A DNA stretch of 26,240 nt from Candidatus Gastranaerophilales bacterium (GTDB lineage: Bacteria; Cyanobacteriota; Vampirovibrionia; Gastranaerophilales; Gastranaerophilaceae). The notes below the pieces were generated by a model that was not told where the DNA came from, ran no database searches, and saw nothing but the letters and a program-made list of their open reading frames with translations. The stretch lies in the NCBI GenBank assembly GCA_003150395.1, contig QAMI01000042.1, positions 1-26,240 on the forward strand, written 5' to 3'. Positions 7,008 through 14,665 of this stretch are shown piece after piece. The position numbers were made by a program, and so were the translations under genes. The stretch's first letter is position 1. Every line of letters starts with the position of its first letter.

Positions 7008-8534
7008 ATGACACAAAGAGTTTTACTATGTATAATGGACGGCTGGGGAATAAGTACTTCACATCCGGAATTTGATGCAACAAAGCTTGCTAATCCGGTT
7101 CATGTTAACGAACTTGAAAAAGAAGGAAAGTTTATAAAAATTCATGCTGATGGTGAATTTGTAGGGCTTCCGGCAGGCCAAATGGGCAACAGCGAAGTCG
7201 GTCACTTAAACCTTGGAGCAGGAAGAATTGTTTATCAGGAACTTTCTAAAATCAATAACGCAATCAAAAATGGTGACTTTTTCAAAAGAGAAGCTTTTCT
7301 TGCGGCAATTAAGCATGTAAAAGAAAATGATAGTGCACTCCATTTATATGGTTTGGCCTCAAATGGCGGGGTTCATTCTGCATTAGGTCATATCTTGGCT
7401 TTGATTAAACTTGCAGCTGAAAACGGATTGAAAAAGGTTTATGTTCACGCATTTCTTGACGGCCGTGACACGCCTCCGCAGAGCGCAATGACTTTCCTGC
7501 AGCCGATTGAAGATGAACTTAAAAAATACGGACTTCCGCCTATTGCAACTGTTTCCGGAAGATATTACGCAATGGACCGTGACAACCGCTGGGATAGAGT
7601 TGAAAAGGCTTATAATGCTTTGCTTTTAGGTGAAGGCGAGCACGCTTCATCAGCAGATGACGCAATCAAGCAGTCTTATGCTAAAGGAAATAATGATGAA
7701 TTTGTTCTTCCTACCGTAATTGGCGGTGAAGAATCTCGAATTCATGATAATGACTCTGTTATTTTCTGGAACTTCCGTCCTGACAGAGCGCGTGAAATTA
7801 CAAAAGCTGTTAATTTTGAAGAGTTTGACGGATTTGCACGCAAGGCTGTCAGAAAAAATATTTGTTATGTTTGCATGACCGAATACGATGAAACCTTTAC
7901 ATATCCTGTAGCTTTTGGAAAAGAGCGTATGAAAAATATTCTCGGCGATGTTCTTGAAGCCCATGGCATTAAACAATTCAGAACAGCAGAAACAGAAAAA
8001 TATGCTCACGTAACCTTCTTCTTTAACGGCGGCGTTGAAGAGCCGCAGCCTAATGAAACACGAGTTCTGGTAGCTTCACCAAAAGTTGCAACTTACGATT
8101 TGCAGCCGGAAATGAGCGCAAAAGAAGTTTGTGAAAACGTTCTTAAAGCAGTTGAAAATCCTGAATACGGCTTTATTCTTGTTAACTTTGCAAATCCTGA
8201 CATGGTAGGTCATACAGGTGTTTTGGAGGCTGCTGTGAAAGCTGATAAAACAGTTGACGAATGTGTCGGCAGAATTGCTGAGGCTTGTAAATCTAACGAT
8301 GTAATAATGCTTTTGACCGCAGATCACGGAAATTCAGAAGTTATGGTAAATTACGAAACCGGAAAGCCAATGACAGCGCACACTACAAATGAAGTTCCTT
8401 TTGTATTAATAAATGCGCCGAAAAATATAGAACTTAAGGAAACCGGCGCGTTATGTAATGTTGCGCCTACAATCCTAGATTTGATGGGAATTGAAAAACC
8501 TGCTGAAATGGATTGTGAATCGCTTATTAAGTAG
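7008..8534 (+). CDS. gpmI: 2,3-bisphosphoglycerate-independent phosphoglycerate mutase
   Basis: A 508-residue cytosolic glycolytic enzyme interconverting 3- and 2-phosphoglycerate through a phosphoserine intermediate, using Mn2+. Length is normal for GpmI. Visible family signatures are the N-terminal metal Asp11 in CIMDGWG, nucleophile Ser62 in GQMGNSEVGHLNLG, LYGLASNGGVHSALGH, FLDGRDTPP, SGRYYAMDRDNRWDR, and the C-terminal metal-site motif LLTADHGNSEVM. The frame is open back to 6810 but the start was placed at ATG 7008 because MTQRVLLCIMDGWG is the conserved N-terminus, AAGAAGGGA lies just upstream, and the promoter's predicted transcription start is near 6977. It is followed at 106 bases by the SNF2 gene with no obvious terminator between, so read-through is possible. 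Confidence 0.97.
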   Translation: MTQRVLLCIMDGWGISTSHPEFDATKLANPVHVNELEKEGKFIKIHADGEFVGLPAGQMGNSEVGHLNLGAGRIVYQELSKINNAIKNGDFFKREAFLAAIKHVKENDSALHLYGLASNGGVHSALGHILALIKLAAENGLKKVYVHAFLDGRDTPPQSAMTFLQPIEDELKKYGLPPIATVSGRYYAMDRDNRWDRVEKAYNALLLGEGEHASSADDAIKQSYAKGNNDEFVLPTVIGGEESRIHDNDSVIFWNFRPDRAREITKAVNFEEFDGFARKAVRKNICYVCMTEYDETFTYPVAFGKERMKNILGDVLEAHGIKQFRTAETEKYAHVTFFFNGGVEEPQPNETRVLVASPKVATYDLQPEMSAKEVCENVLKAVENPEYGFILVNFANPDMVGHTGVLEAAVKADKTVDECVGRIAEACKSNDVIMLLTADHGNSEVMVNYETGKPMTAHTTNEVPFVLINAPKNIELKETGALCNVAPTILDLMGIEKPAEMDCESLIK

Positions 8535-8640
8535 CGGTGAAATATGAAAAATATTATGAAAAAACTTTAAGCTTTTCCGTACATAAATGTAGTCGACTGC
8601 CTTCGGGACTTACCTCCAAGTTGGCGTGAAAAGGATAATT

Positions 8641-11610
8641 ATGACAGATACTAAGACCTTTGATATTGATTTTTCATTTAAAAAGAATAATGTTGATGAA
8701 TTGTTTTTTAACCTTTCAGAAAATCCTGAAGGTTTCAAAAATAAAGATTTTCGTTATACTTTGAGTCTTATTTACCAGACCGTTGAAGATGAATTCAAAG
8801 ATGTTTTTTTATCTCCCTATACTCCGGCTAGAAATACAAATTTCTATCTGGTAAATGAAAATGGGAAACTGTCTTTCTTTGTCACTCCTACAAATAATTT
8901 TGAATATTATTTGAAATCAAAGGGGTCATTGTTTCGGTTCCGTTCACAGGTTTTGGGTGATGAAGTCGGATATCCGATGAGCTTGGATCTTGTCATGGAT
9001 TATTTTGGCGGGTTCGGTGATGTTGTAGATTTGGAAGCAGTGACGCCAACTTTCATTTATATGAATAACCTGACGCACTTTGTTATGAAGCTGATTGAAA
9101 AACTCTACTTCATACCAACTATCAAAACCCGCGGCCAGATGTTTAAAATCGTATATGAACCGATAATTTCAAATCAGCAGCTTGCACGTATTATCAATAC
9201 TTTTGAAGAGAATATTCCGGAAAATCTTTTTATAAAAGGTGAAAAACCAAAGGATTTTGTTAAAGAATTTATCTATAATTACATGAACTATGTAATTTAT
9301 AAGTTTTTAGGGATAAAAGCCTATAAATTCAAGGATGTCAAATCCGGAACTTACATGATAAAAGACCTTGAGCAGCGATCCCAGATGAAGGGAATGGATA
9401 TTGCCGAAAACTTCTCTCAGTGGTTTGACGAACTTTATCTTGGCAAGTATGACGTAATTCCGTTCTTCAAAATAGACAAACTTGAGGATGAAATCTTCAG
9501 GCTCAAAGTCTATATCAAAAACCGTAAAACAGATGAAAGTGTCTTAATAGATGATTTGTACACAAAAGATGAAATCTTTGGAGCAAGCGCGGCTGACATT
9601 TCGCGAATTGTTGAAAAACAGCTTAATTATGCAATTCGTTATATGCCGGAACTTGAAGACCTTTTTGAGGATGAAACGAAACTTGCTCTAGATTTGAATT
9701 TAAATGAAGTATACAAAATTATTACACAAACCGCGTATTATCTTCAAAAAGCGCAGATTGAAGTTATCCTGCCAAAAGAACTGGTAAACATAGTTGTGCC
9801 GCGAGCATCTATTAATGCCAAAGTTAAGGCTTCACGTTCAAAAGATTTAGCTGACATTTTTAACAATACTTCTTCTTCAAAAATGGCGCTTGATGATATC
9901 CTTGAATTCTCATACGAAATTGCAATCGGCAACGAAAAGATTTCTCTTGAAGAATTCAACAAACTGGTTGAAGGCAGTAACGGTCTGGTTAAATACAAAA
10001 ATAAATATGTTCTTATTGACAAAGAAGAAAGCAAAAAAATATTTGAACAAATTGCAAAAGCAAATCTTAAATCACTTTCGAGAATGGAATTAATTCATGC
10101 CTCAATGTCAGGTCAGCTTGATCAATATGATTTTGATTATGACAGTGCTTTTGCAAAGATTATTCAAGACTTTACAAAACCTGTTGATGTCACTCCGCCG
10201 CAAGAACTTAAAGGCGAGCTGCGGCCTTATCAGATGACAGGTTTAAAATGGCTTTGGACAAATGTTTCAAAAGGTTTTGGCGTTTGTATGGCTGATGATA
10301 TGGGCTTAGGTAAAACAATTCAGGTTATAAGCCTTATTTTAAAAATGAAAGAGGAAGGAACGCTTATAAAACCCGTTCTTGTAATCTGTCCGACAACTTT
10401 GATGGGCAACTGGATGAAGGAACTTCAAATGTTTGCTCCGGCGCTTGACGCTGTTGTCTACCACGGTGCAGAAAGAAAGCTTGACGTAAAGCATGATGTA
10501 ATTCTTACAACTTACGCTATTATGCGAATAGATGTTGAGGAATTGAAAAAGCAGAACTGGGGTATGATAATAGTTGATGAAGCACAAAATATCAAAAACC
10601 CCGATACTGCACAAACTCTTGCCATAAAAATGCTTAAAGCAGACGTTAAGGTTGCAATGACCGGTACACCTGTTGAAAACAGGTTGACAGAGCTCTGGAG
10701 TATTTTTGATTTTATAAATCAGGGTTATCTTGGCAGTTTGCGTGATTTTCAAAAAAGTTATGCAATTCCGATTGAGCGGTTTAAAGAAAATTCCCGTGCT
10801 GCAAAGTTAAAAATGTCAATTTCACCTTTTGTCCTGCGCCGTCTGAAAACTGACAAGCACGTTATTACAGACTTGCCCGAAAAAATGGTGCTTAATGATT
10901 ACTGCTATCTTTCTAAGTCTCAGGCTGTGCTTTACGAAAAAACTCTTAACGAAATGATGGAAAAAATCAGCGGCTTTACAGGAATTAACAGACGCGGAAA
11001 TATATTCAAACTTATTACTGCTCTTAAACAAATTTGTAACCATCCTTATCAGTTCCTGAAAGGCGGCGAGATGGGAAAAGAGTTGTCCGGCAAAATGGAT
11101 AAATGTATTTCTACAGTCCAGAGTATTCTTGATAATAATGAAAAAACGCTTATCTTTACCCAATATAAAGAAATGGGTGATATCTTATGCAAAGTTATTA
11201 ATGAGGAATGCAATACAGAACCGTTGTTCTTCCATGGCTCTCTTTCCGTTCCTCAGCGTGAAACTTTAATTGACAGGTTCCAAAATGACGATGATGCAAA
11301 AGTCATGATACTTTCACTGAAAGCCGGCGGAACTGGTTTAAACCTTACAAGCGCAACAAACGTTATCCATTATGATTTGTGGTGGAATCCGGCAGTTGAA
11401 GACCAGGCTACTGACAGAACTTATCGCATAGGTCAGGACAAAAATGTTATGGTTCACCGTATGATTACGCTTGGAACTTTTGAAGAAAAAATCGATGAAA
11501 TGTTAAAATCTAAAAAAGAACTTGCTGACCTTGCGGTTTACGAAGGCGAAAAGATTATAACAGAATTAAGCGATGAAGAAATTTATGAAATCTTTACACT
11601 CTCTGGTTAA
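8641..11610 (+). CDS. SNF2-family (Swi2/Snf2, HepA-like) DNA-dependent ATPase
   Basis: A 989-residue protein. The first 510 or so residues are an N-terminal region of the kind seen in bacterial SNF2 proteins, without recognisable enzymatic motifs. The C-terminal two-lobe ATPase starts with ELRPYQMTGLKWLW, followed by Walker A in MADDMGLGKT (residues 550-559), motif Ia VICPTTLMGNW, Walker B as DEAQ (646-649), motif III MTGTPVENRLTELWSIFDF, the helicase-C motifs (TLIFTQYKEM, LSLKAGGTGLNLTSA) and the final arginine-finger motif TYRIGQ (Arg927 region to 930). Bacterial members are nucleic-acid translocases acting on RNA polymerase or other DNA-bound proteins; the exact role is not shown. The ATG at 8641 is preferred over GTG 8626 because AAAAGGA sits 5 bases upstream of it and overlaps codons of the longer version. 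Confidence 0.93.
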   Translation: MTDTKTFDIDFSFKKNNVDELFFNLSENPEGFKNKDFRYTLSLIYQTVEDEFKDVFLSPYTPARNTNFYLVNENGKLSFFVTPTNNFEYYLKSKGSLFRFRSQVLGDEVGYPMSLDLVMDYFGGFGDVVDLEAVTPTFIYMNNLTHFVMKLIEKLYFIPTIKTRGQMFKIVYEPIISNQQLARIINTFEENIPENLFIKGEKPKDFVKEFIYNYMNYVIYKFLGIKAYKFKDVKSGTYMIKDLEQRSQMKGMDIAENFSQWFDELYLGKYDVIPFFKIDKLEDEIFRLKVYIKNRKTDESVLIDDLYTKDEIFGASAADISRIVEKQLNYAIRYMPELEDLFEDETKLALDLNLNEVYKIITQTAYYLQKAQIEVILPKELVNIVVPRASINAKVKASRSKDLADIFNNTSSSKMALDDILEFSYEIAIGNEKISLEEFNKLVEGSNGLVKYKNKYVLIDKEESKKIFEQIAKANLKSLSRMELIHASMSGQLDQYDFDYDSAFAKIIQDFTKPVDVTPPQELKGELRPYQMTGLKWLWTNVSKGFGVCMADDMGLGKTIQVISLILKMKEEGTLIKPVLVICPTTLMGNWMKELQMFAPALDAVVYHGAERKLDVKHDVILTTYAIMRIDVEELKKQNWGMIIVDEAQNIKNPDTAQTLAIKMLKADVKVAMTGTPVENRLTELWSIFDFINQGYLGSLRDFQKSYAIPIERFKENSRAAKLKMSISPFVLRRLKTDKHVITDLPEKMVLNDYCYLSKSQAVLYEKTLNEMMEKISGFTGINRRGNIFKLITALKQICNHPYQFLKGGEMGKELSGKMDKCISTVQSILDNNEKTLIFTQYKEMGDILCKVINEECNTEPLFFHGSLSVPQRETLIDRFQNDDDAKVMILSLKAGGTGLNLTSATNVIHYDLWWNPAVEDQATDRTYRIGQDKNVMVHRMITLGTFEEKIDEMLKSKKELADLAVYEGEKIITELSDEEIYEIFTLSG

Positions 11611-11675
11611 AGGGTTGTTTTTTAATCTTATTTGTTCAAAAAATATAATATCTGAAATATGAACTAAGGAAAAGT

Positions 11676-12146
11676 ATGAGAATTCAATATACCCCGCAGG
11701 TAACTTCAAATGTCCAATTTACAGGCAATTGGCTTGAAAAATTTGACAAAGCATTAGGAAAATTAATAGAACCAAAGCCAGTTTTTACCGATTCAAGTAA
11801 AGCTTTAGTCGATAAAGTTGAGGCTATTGCGAGAAAAAATTATAATCCTCTATCAGGTGAGCCTTTAAGATTAAGTGTAAAAAATGGGAATAAAGAATTT
11901 ACTTTTCGTTTCAATAATTCTGCGTGGCATAGAATTTCTCTAACTAAAAAAGGAGAAGAGATTTCTGATTTTGAAATTCTTCATGTTAAGGGCGATAATT
12001 CTTATGATTTCTATTCAACGGGTGGATATCCGTCAAGAATTATTGATAAAAAATTTATTGACAAATATAACGGCATTCTGGAAGAGTGGCTGCCAAGACT
12101 TATCAAAAGATGTGAAAAGATTGAAAAAAGGAATTCTTCTATCTAA
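11676..12146 (+). CDS. Hypothetical protein with N-terminal F-T-G tag
   Basis: A 156-residue protein I do not recognise. It begins MRIQYTPQVTSNVQFTGNW and continues as a mixed, charged, probably soluble domain, ending in a basic helix (LPRLIKRCEKIEKR). It has no signal peptide or hydrophobic span. The N-terminal pattern (short polar stretch of about 12-30 residues ending in F-[TN]-G) recurs in the two unrelated larger proteins at 23548 and 25336, so it may be a sorting or interaction tag. AAGGA lies 5 bases before the ATG, and a TATAAT at 11644-11649 without a clear -35 box is a possible promoter. Its 3' end overlaps the convergent pseudopilin gene by 8 bases. Some residues (FRFNNSAWHRISLTKKGEEI) suggest a small beta-sheet domain. 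Confidence 0.72.
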   Translation: MRIQYTPQVTSNVQFTGNWLEKFDKALGKLIEPKPVFTDSSKALVDKVEAIARKNYNPLSGEPLRLSVKNGNKEFTFRFNNSAWHRISLTKKGEEISDFEILHVKGDNSYDFYSTGGYPSRIIDKKFIDKYNGILEEWLPRLIKRCEKIEKRNSSI

Positions 12147-12798
12147 TCCAAGGGTAATCATCGGGAATTTTCCAACCGTTTGCCTGAATTAATGCTGTAC
12201 AACCATGCCGTGAGCCTTCATTTTCTGAATAACATTGTTGTTTGAGCTTTTCAATGGTTAGATTGCTAAATGTAGCTACAATAGATTGTGTTTCCGGAGA
12301 GTATGTGAATAGGAACTGGTTTTCACCTTCATAGTGCCCAAGCTTGCAAGTCTTGTAATTTAGACAGTAAAAAATATAAAGATTGCTTTTTCCGTTTGCA
12401 GGGTTGCTTCCGCTCATATAAGAATTGAATCCACTGCCGTCAATGAATGCAACTTTATAATAAGCGCTGTTTTTGTCAGCACCTTCTTCACTGATAGTTT
12501 TAATGTATTTTGTGATATTTCCCTTGTACCATTGTTCTATATATTCAGCGTTTGTGGCGTCCGACTTGTTTTCGTTGTCAATTATTATCTCACCGTGTTC
12601 GGCAATTGACATTCTTATTGCTTGGTTAATTACAGAATAGAATTTGGCAAGTTTAGTTTCAGCTGTTTTTCTTTTATATTTTGTAATAACAGTTGGCAAA
12701 GTCATTGCCGCGACTATTCCGATAATACCTAACGTTATTAGTACCTCTGACATAGTAAATGCCACTTTTTTATGCTTTATAAAATCTGCTCTTAACAT
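12139..12798 (-). CDS. Type IV prepilin-like (pseudopilin) protein
   Basis: A 219-residue protein with leader MLRADFIKHKKVA, cleavage before FTMSEVLITLGIIGIVAAMTLP, and the conserved Glu at mature position 5; the residue before cleavage is Ala instead of the usual Gly. The hydrophobic helix is followed by KYKRKTAETKLAKFYSVINQAIRMS, the amphipathic continuation of pilin alpha-1, then a globular C-terminal domain with several Cys (FYCLNYKTCKLGHYEG, QCYSENEGSRHGC) that could form disulfides. It would be a minor subunit of a type IV pilus or secretion pseudopilus processed by PilD. An in-frame ATG at 12828 would add ten residues; ATG 12798 was chosen because AAGGAG lies upstream (12 bases away, rather far). 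It is not in a pilus operon. Confidence 0.85.
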   Translation of the reverse strand: MLRADFIKHKKVAFTMSEVLITLGIIGIVAAMTLPTVITKYKRKTAETKLAKFYSVINQAIRMSIAEHGEIIIDNENKSDATNAEYIEQWYKGNITKYIKTISEEGADKNSAYYKVAFIDGSGFNSYMSGSNPANGKSNLYIFYCLNYKTCKLGHYEGENQFLFTYSPETQSIVATFSNLTIEKLKQQCYSENEGSRHGCTALIQANGWKIPDDYPWIR

Positions 12799-12836
12799 AA
12801 CTTTAGTTAACTCCTTATTTATACACATATATAACT

Positions 12837-12865
12837 ATTCTTACACATATATTACCTTGAGTCAA
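12837..12865 (-). promoter_or_regulatory. Putative pseudopilin promoter
   Basis: On the minus strand TTGACT (12865-12860), 17 bases, AAGAAT (12842-12837) with a TG one base upstream. The predicted start near 12830 lies 2 bases before the alternative ATG at 12828 and about 32 before the preferred ATG at 12798. Confidence 0.45.
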
Positions 12866-12866
12866 G
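12856..12866. promoter_or_regulatory. Palindromic operator candidate CTTGA-G-TCAAG
   Basis: A perfect 11-base palindrome lies in the 99-base gap between the divergent pseudopilin and small HTH-like genes and overlaps the pseudopilin -35 box. A binding site for the adjacent HTH protein is plausible but inferred. Confidence 0.35.
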
Positions 12867-12897
12867 ATGTACGTGTATATTTGATTATGGAGGTAAA

Positions 12898-13107
12898 ATG
12901 TCTGTAAAAGAAGATGTAAAAATGCTTTTGGCTAAAGAGGCCTGGACTATGACTAAGCTGGCTTGCGAAATGACGCGCCTTTCTGGAAAGCCTTATTCTA
13001 TGAAATCTATTTCTGATAAATTGGCAAGAAAGACGCTCAAATATGAAGAATTTGTTCTTATTTTACAAATACTTGGCTATAAACTAGATTATAAAAAGCT
13101 AAAATAA
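12898..13107 (+). CDS. Small HTH-like protein (DUF6471-like)
   Basis: A 69-residue, Lys-rich, all-helical protein. Its layout (an N-terminal helix with LLAKEAWTMTKLACEMTRL, a turn with a Ser-rich KPYSMKSISDKLARKTLKY recognition-like helix, then EEFVLILQILGYKLDY) resembles small Cro-type and DUF6471 DNA-binding domains, so a regulator is likely but not certain. A near-perfect Shine-Dalgarno GGAGG (12889-12893) lies 4 bases before the ATG. It diverges from the pseudopilin gene across a 99-base gap with an 11-base palindrome and is followed by rpsU, which has its own promoter. The pairing with a pseudopilin suggests a possible local control role; this is inference. Confidence 0.7.
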   Translation: MSVKEDVKMLLAKEAWTMTKLACEMTRLSGKPYSMKSISDKLARKTLKYEEFVLILQILGYKLDYKKLK

Positions 13108-13147
13108 GCATCTTCACTCGTGTTTTACTATAAATAACACTGATAAC

Positions 13148-13176
13148 TTGAAATTTAATTTTCTTTGTTTTATAAT
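13148..13176 (+). promoter_or_regulatory. rpsU promoter
   Basis: TTGAAA (13148-13153), exactly 17 bases, TATAAT (13171-13176). Start predicted near 13183, giving a leader of about 40 bases containing the GGTGG ribosome binding site. Confidence 0.75.
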
Positions 13177-13223
13177 ATCAATACACAGAGTACATTCAGA
13201 CCATAAAGGTGGTGAAAAATAAA

Positions 13224-13397
13224 ATGGCAGAAGTAAAAGTTGGCGAAAACGAATCAATTGAAAGCGCCCTTAGACGTTTCAAGAAAAAAATTCAAAAAGC
13301 CGGTATCCTTTCAGAAGTTAAAAAACGTGAAAGATATGAAAAACCTAGCGTAAAAAGAAAGCGCAAATCCGAAGCTGCTCGTAAACGCAAAGTTTAA
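13224..13397 (+). CDS. rpsU: 30S ribosomal protein bS21
   Basis: A 57-residue basic protein matching bS21 along its length: MAEVKVGENESIESALRRFK at the N-terminus, then KAGILSEVKKRERYEKPSVK and the KRKRKSEAARKRKV tail. bS21 sits on the 30S platform near the 3' end of 16S rRNA and helps initiation. ATG 13224 was chosen over an in-frame GTG at 13209 because bS21 proteins begin M-A-E-V and because GGTGG (13208-13212) serves as ribosome binding site at suitable spacing; the GTG lies inside that site. The gene forms its own transcription unit, with a near-consensus promoter and a hairpin terminator 21 bases past the stop, as suits a highly expressed ribosomal gene. Confidence 0.96.
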   Translation: MAEVKVGENESIESALRRFKKKIQKAGILSEVKKRERYEKPSVKRKRKSEAARKRKV

Positions 13398-13418
13398 GTT
13401 AGTAAATATTTTAAAGAA

Positions 13419-13446
13419 GCGGAAGTTTTTATAACTCCGCTTTTTT
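13419..13446 (+). terminator. Rho-independent terminator of rpsU
   Basis: GCGGA-A-GTT (13419-13427) pairs with AACTCCGC (13433-13440) as an 8-pair stem with one bulged A and a 5-base loop, followed by TTTTTT (13441-13446). Confidence 0.85.
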
Positions 13447-13460
13447 GGTGCAAAATTTTA

Positions 13461-13489
13461 TTGATAATTAGCCGCTTTTGTTCTATTTT
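13461..13489 (+). promoter_or_regulatory. Putative folC promoter
   Basis: TTGATA (13461-13466), 17 bases, TATTTT (13484-13489). The -10 box ends 6 bases before the folC ATG and no Shine-Dalgarno is present, which suggests a leaderless message. Confidence 0.45.
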
Positions 13490-13495
13490 TAAGTT

Positions 13496-14665
13496 ATGAA
13501 ACACACATATAATGATGTTAAAAATCTTTTAACAAGCCAGGGAAAATTCTATATAAACTTAGGGTTGGAGCGTATTGAAAAAGTTCTCGGACTTTTGGGA
13601 AATCCGCAGGATAAATTAAAATATTTTCATGTTGCAGGAACAAATGGCAAAGGAAGTGTTTGTGCGATTTTGGATGCTATTTTAAGAGAAGCCGGCATGA
13701 AAACCGGGCTTTACACAAGCCCTCATTTATTTAAATATAATGAGCGTATAAAAATTAATGGGATTGATATTAGCGACGATGAGTTGGCAGAACTTGTTTT
13801 TAAAATTTGCCAAATTGCTGAAGACAACCAAATTCATCTTACTGAATTTGAAATTTTGACAGCTGTGATGTTCAAATATTTTGAAGAAAATAATGTTGAC
13901 GTAGTTGTCTTGGAAACAGGTCTTGGCGGCAGGTTTGATGCTACAAATGTTATAAAAAACAATCTTTGCGCAATTATCACACATATTGACCTTGATCATA
14001 CAGAGCGTCTTGGCAACACAAAAGATAAAATTGCCTTTGAAAAAGCCGGAATTATCAAGCCGGGCTGTCCTGTTGTGGCTTATGAAGGTTATGAAGCAAT
14101 TCGAGACGCGGCTGATGAACATGATTCTCTTCTTATTATGATAACGCCGTTTGAAGATACTGAAAACCTTGCATTGAAAGGCCTTTACCAGCAGGAAAAT
14201 CTTTCTCTGGCGCTTGCAGCAATAAGGCTTGTTTATCCGCAGATTTCAGCGCAAATAGTTTCACAAGCATTGAAAAAAGTTAAACATCCGGCTCGTTTTC
14301 AAGTTATAGAAGAAAAAAATCTTATAATTGACGGTGCTCATAATCCGAATGGGATAGCAGCCCTTCATGAAAGTTTGGATTTTTATTATCCAAACAAGCG
14401 TAGGCGGTTTGTTTTCGGCTGCTTAAGAAATAAGGATTATCCGAAAATGATGTCATTGCTTTTTGACCAATATGATGAAATTTATTTCTACCATTTTGAT
14501 AATCCAAATTCATGCACAGTTGAGGAACTTCAAAAAGCTTGCAAATTTCCTTCAAAAGAATTCAAAGGCCTTAGTGAATTTAAATTCTGTCCGGAAACAA
14601 TTACGATTATCTGCGGCTCTTTTTATATGCTTAGTGAAATACTTACTCCTGAGTGCTTTCTTTAA
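13496..14665 (+). CDS. folC: Bifunctional dihydrofolate synthase / folylpolyglutamate synthase
   Basis: A 389-residue Mur-ligase-fold enzyme that adds glutamate to dihydropteroate and to folates in the cytosol. The ATP P-loop is FHVAGTNGKGSVCAIL (GTNGKGS at residues 48-54), followed by GLYTSPHL, the VVLETGLGGRFDATN motif, THIDLDHTERLGNTKDKIAF with the metal/lysine region, EKAGIIKPG, and the C-terminal-domain signature LIIDGAHNPNGIAAL. Length is slightly below E. coli FolC (about 420). The ATG at 13496 has no Shine-Dalgarno but fits the conserved N-terminus (Y-x-x-V-K-x-L). The 3' end overlaps the convergent glycosyltransferase gene by 23 bases. No other folate genes are nearby. Confidence 0.95.
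   Translation: MKHTYNDVKNLLTSQGKFYINLGLERIEKVLGLLGNPQDKLKYFHVAGTNGKGSVCAILDAILREAGMKTGLYTSPHLFKYNERIKINGIDISDDELAELVFKICQIAEDNQIHLTEFEILTAVMFKYFEENNVDVVVLETGLGGRFDATNVIKNNLCAIITHIDLDHTERLGNTKDKIAFEKAGIIKPGCPVVAYEGYEAIRDAADEHDSLLIMITPFEDTENLALKGLYQQENLSLALAAIRLVYPQISAQIVSQALKKVKHPARFQVIEEKNLIIDGAHNPNGIAALHESLDFYYPNKRRRFVFGCLRNKDYPKMMSLLFDQYDEIYFYHFDNPNSCTVEELQKACKFPSKEFKGLSEFKFCPETITIICGSFYMLSEILTPECFL

Noticed and set aside
8544..8570. Tiny ORF (MKNIMKKL) between gpmI and the SNF2 gene
   Set aside because: Could be a leader peptide, but nothing beyond its length and position supports it.
13209..13223. Upstream GTG start for rpsU
   Set aside because: The GTG lies inside the ribosome binding site and bS21 proteins begin at M-A-E-V.
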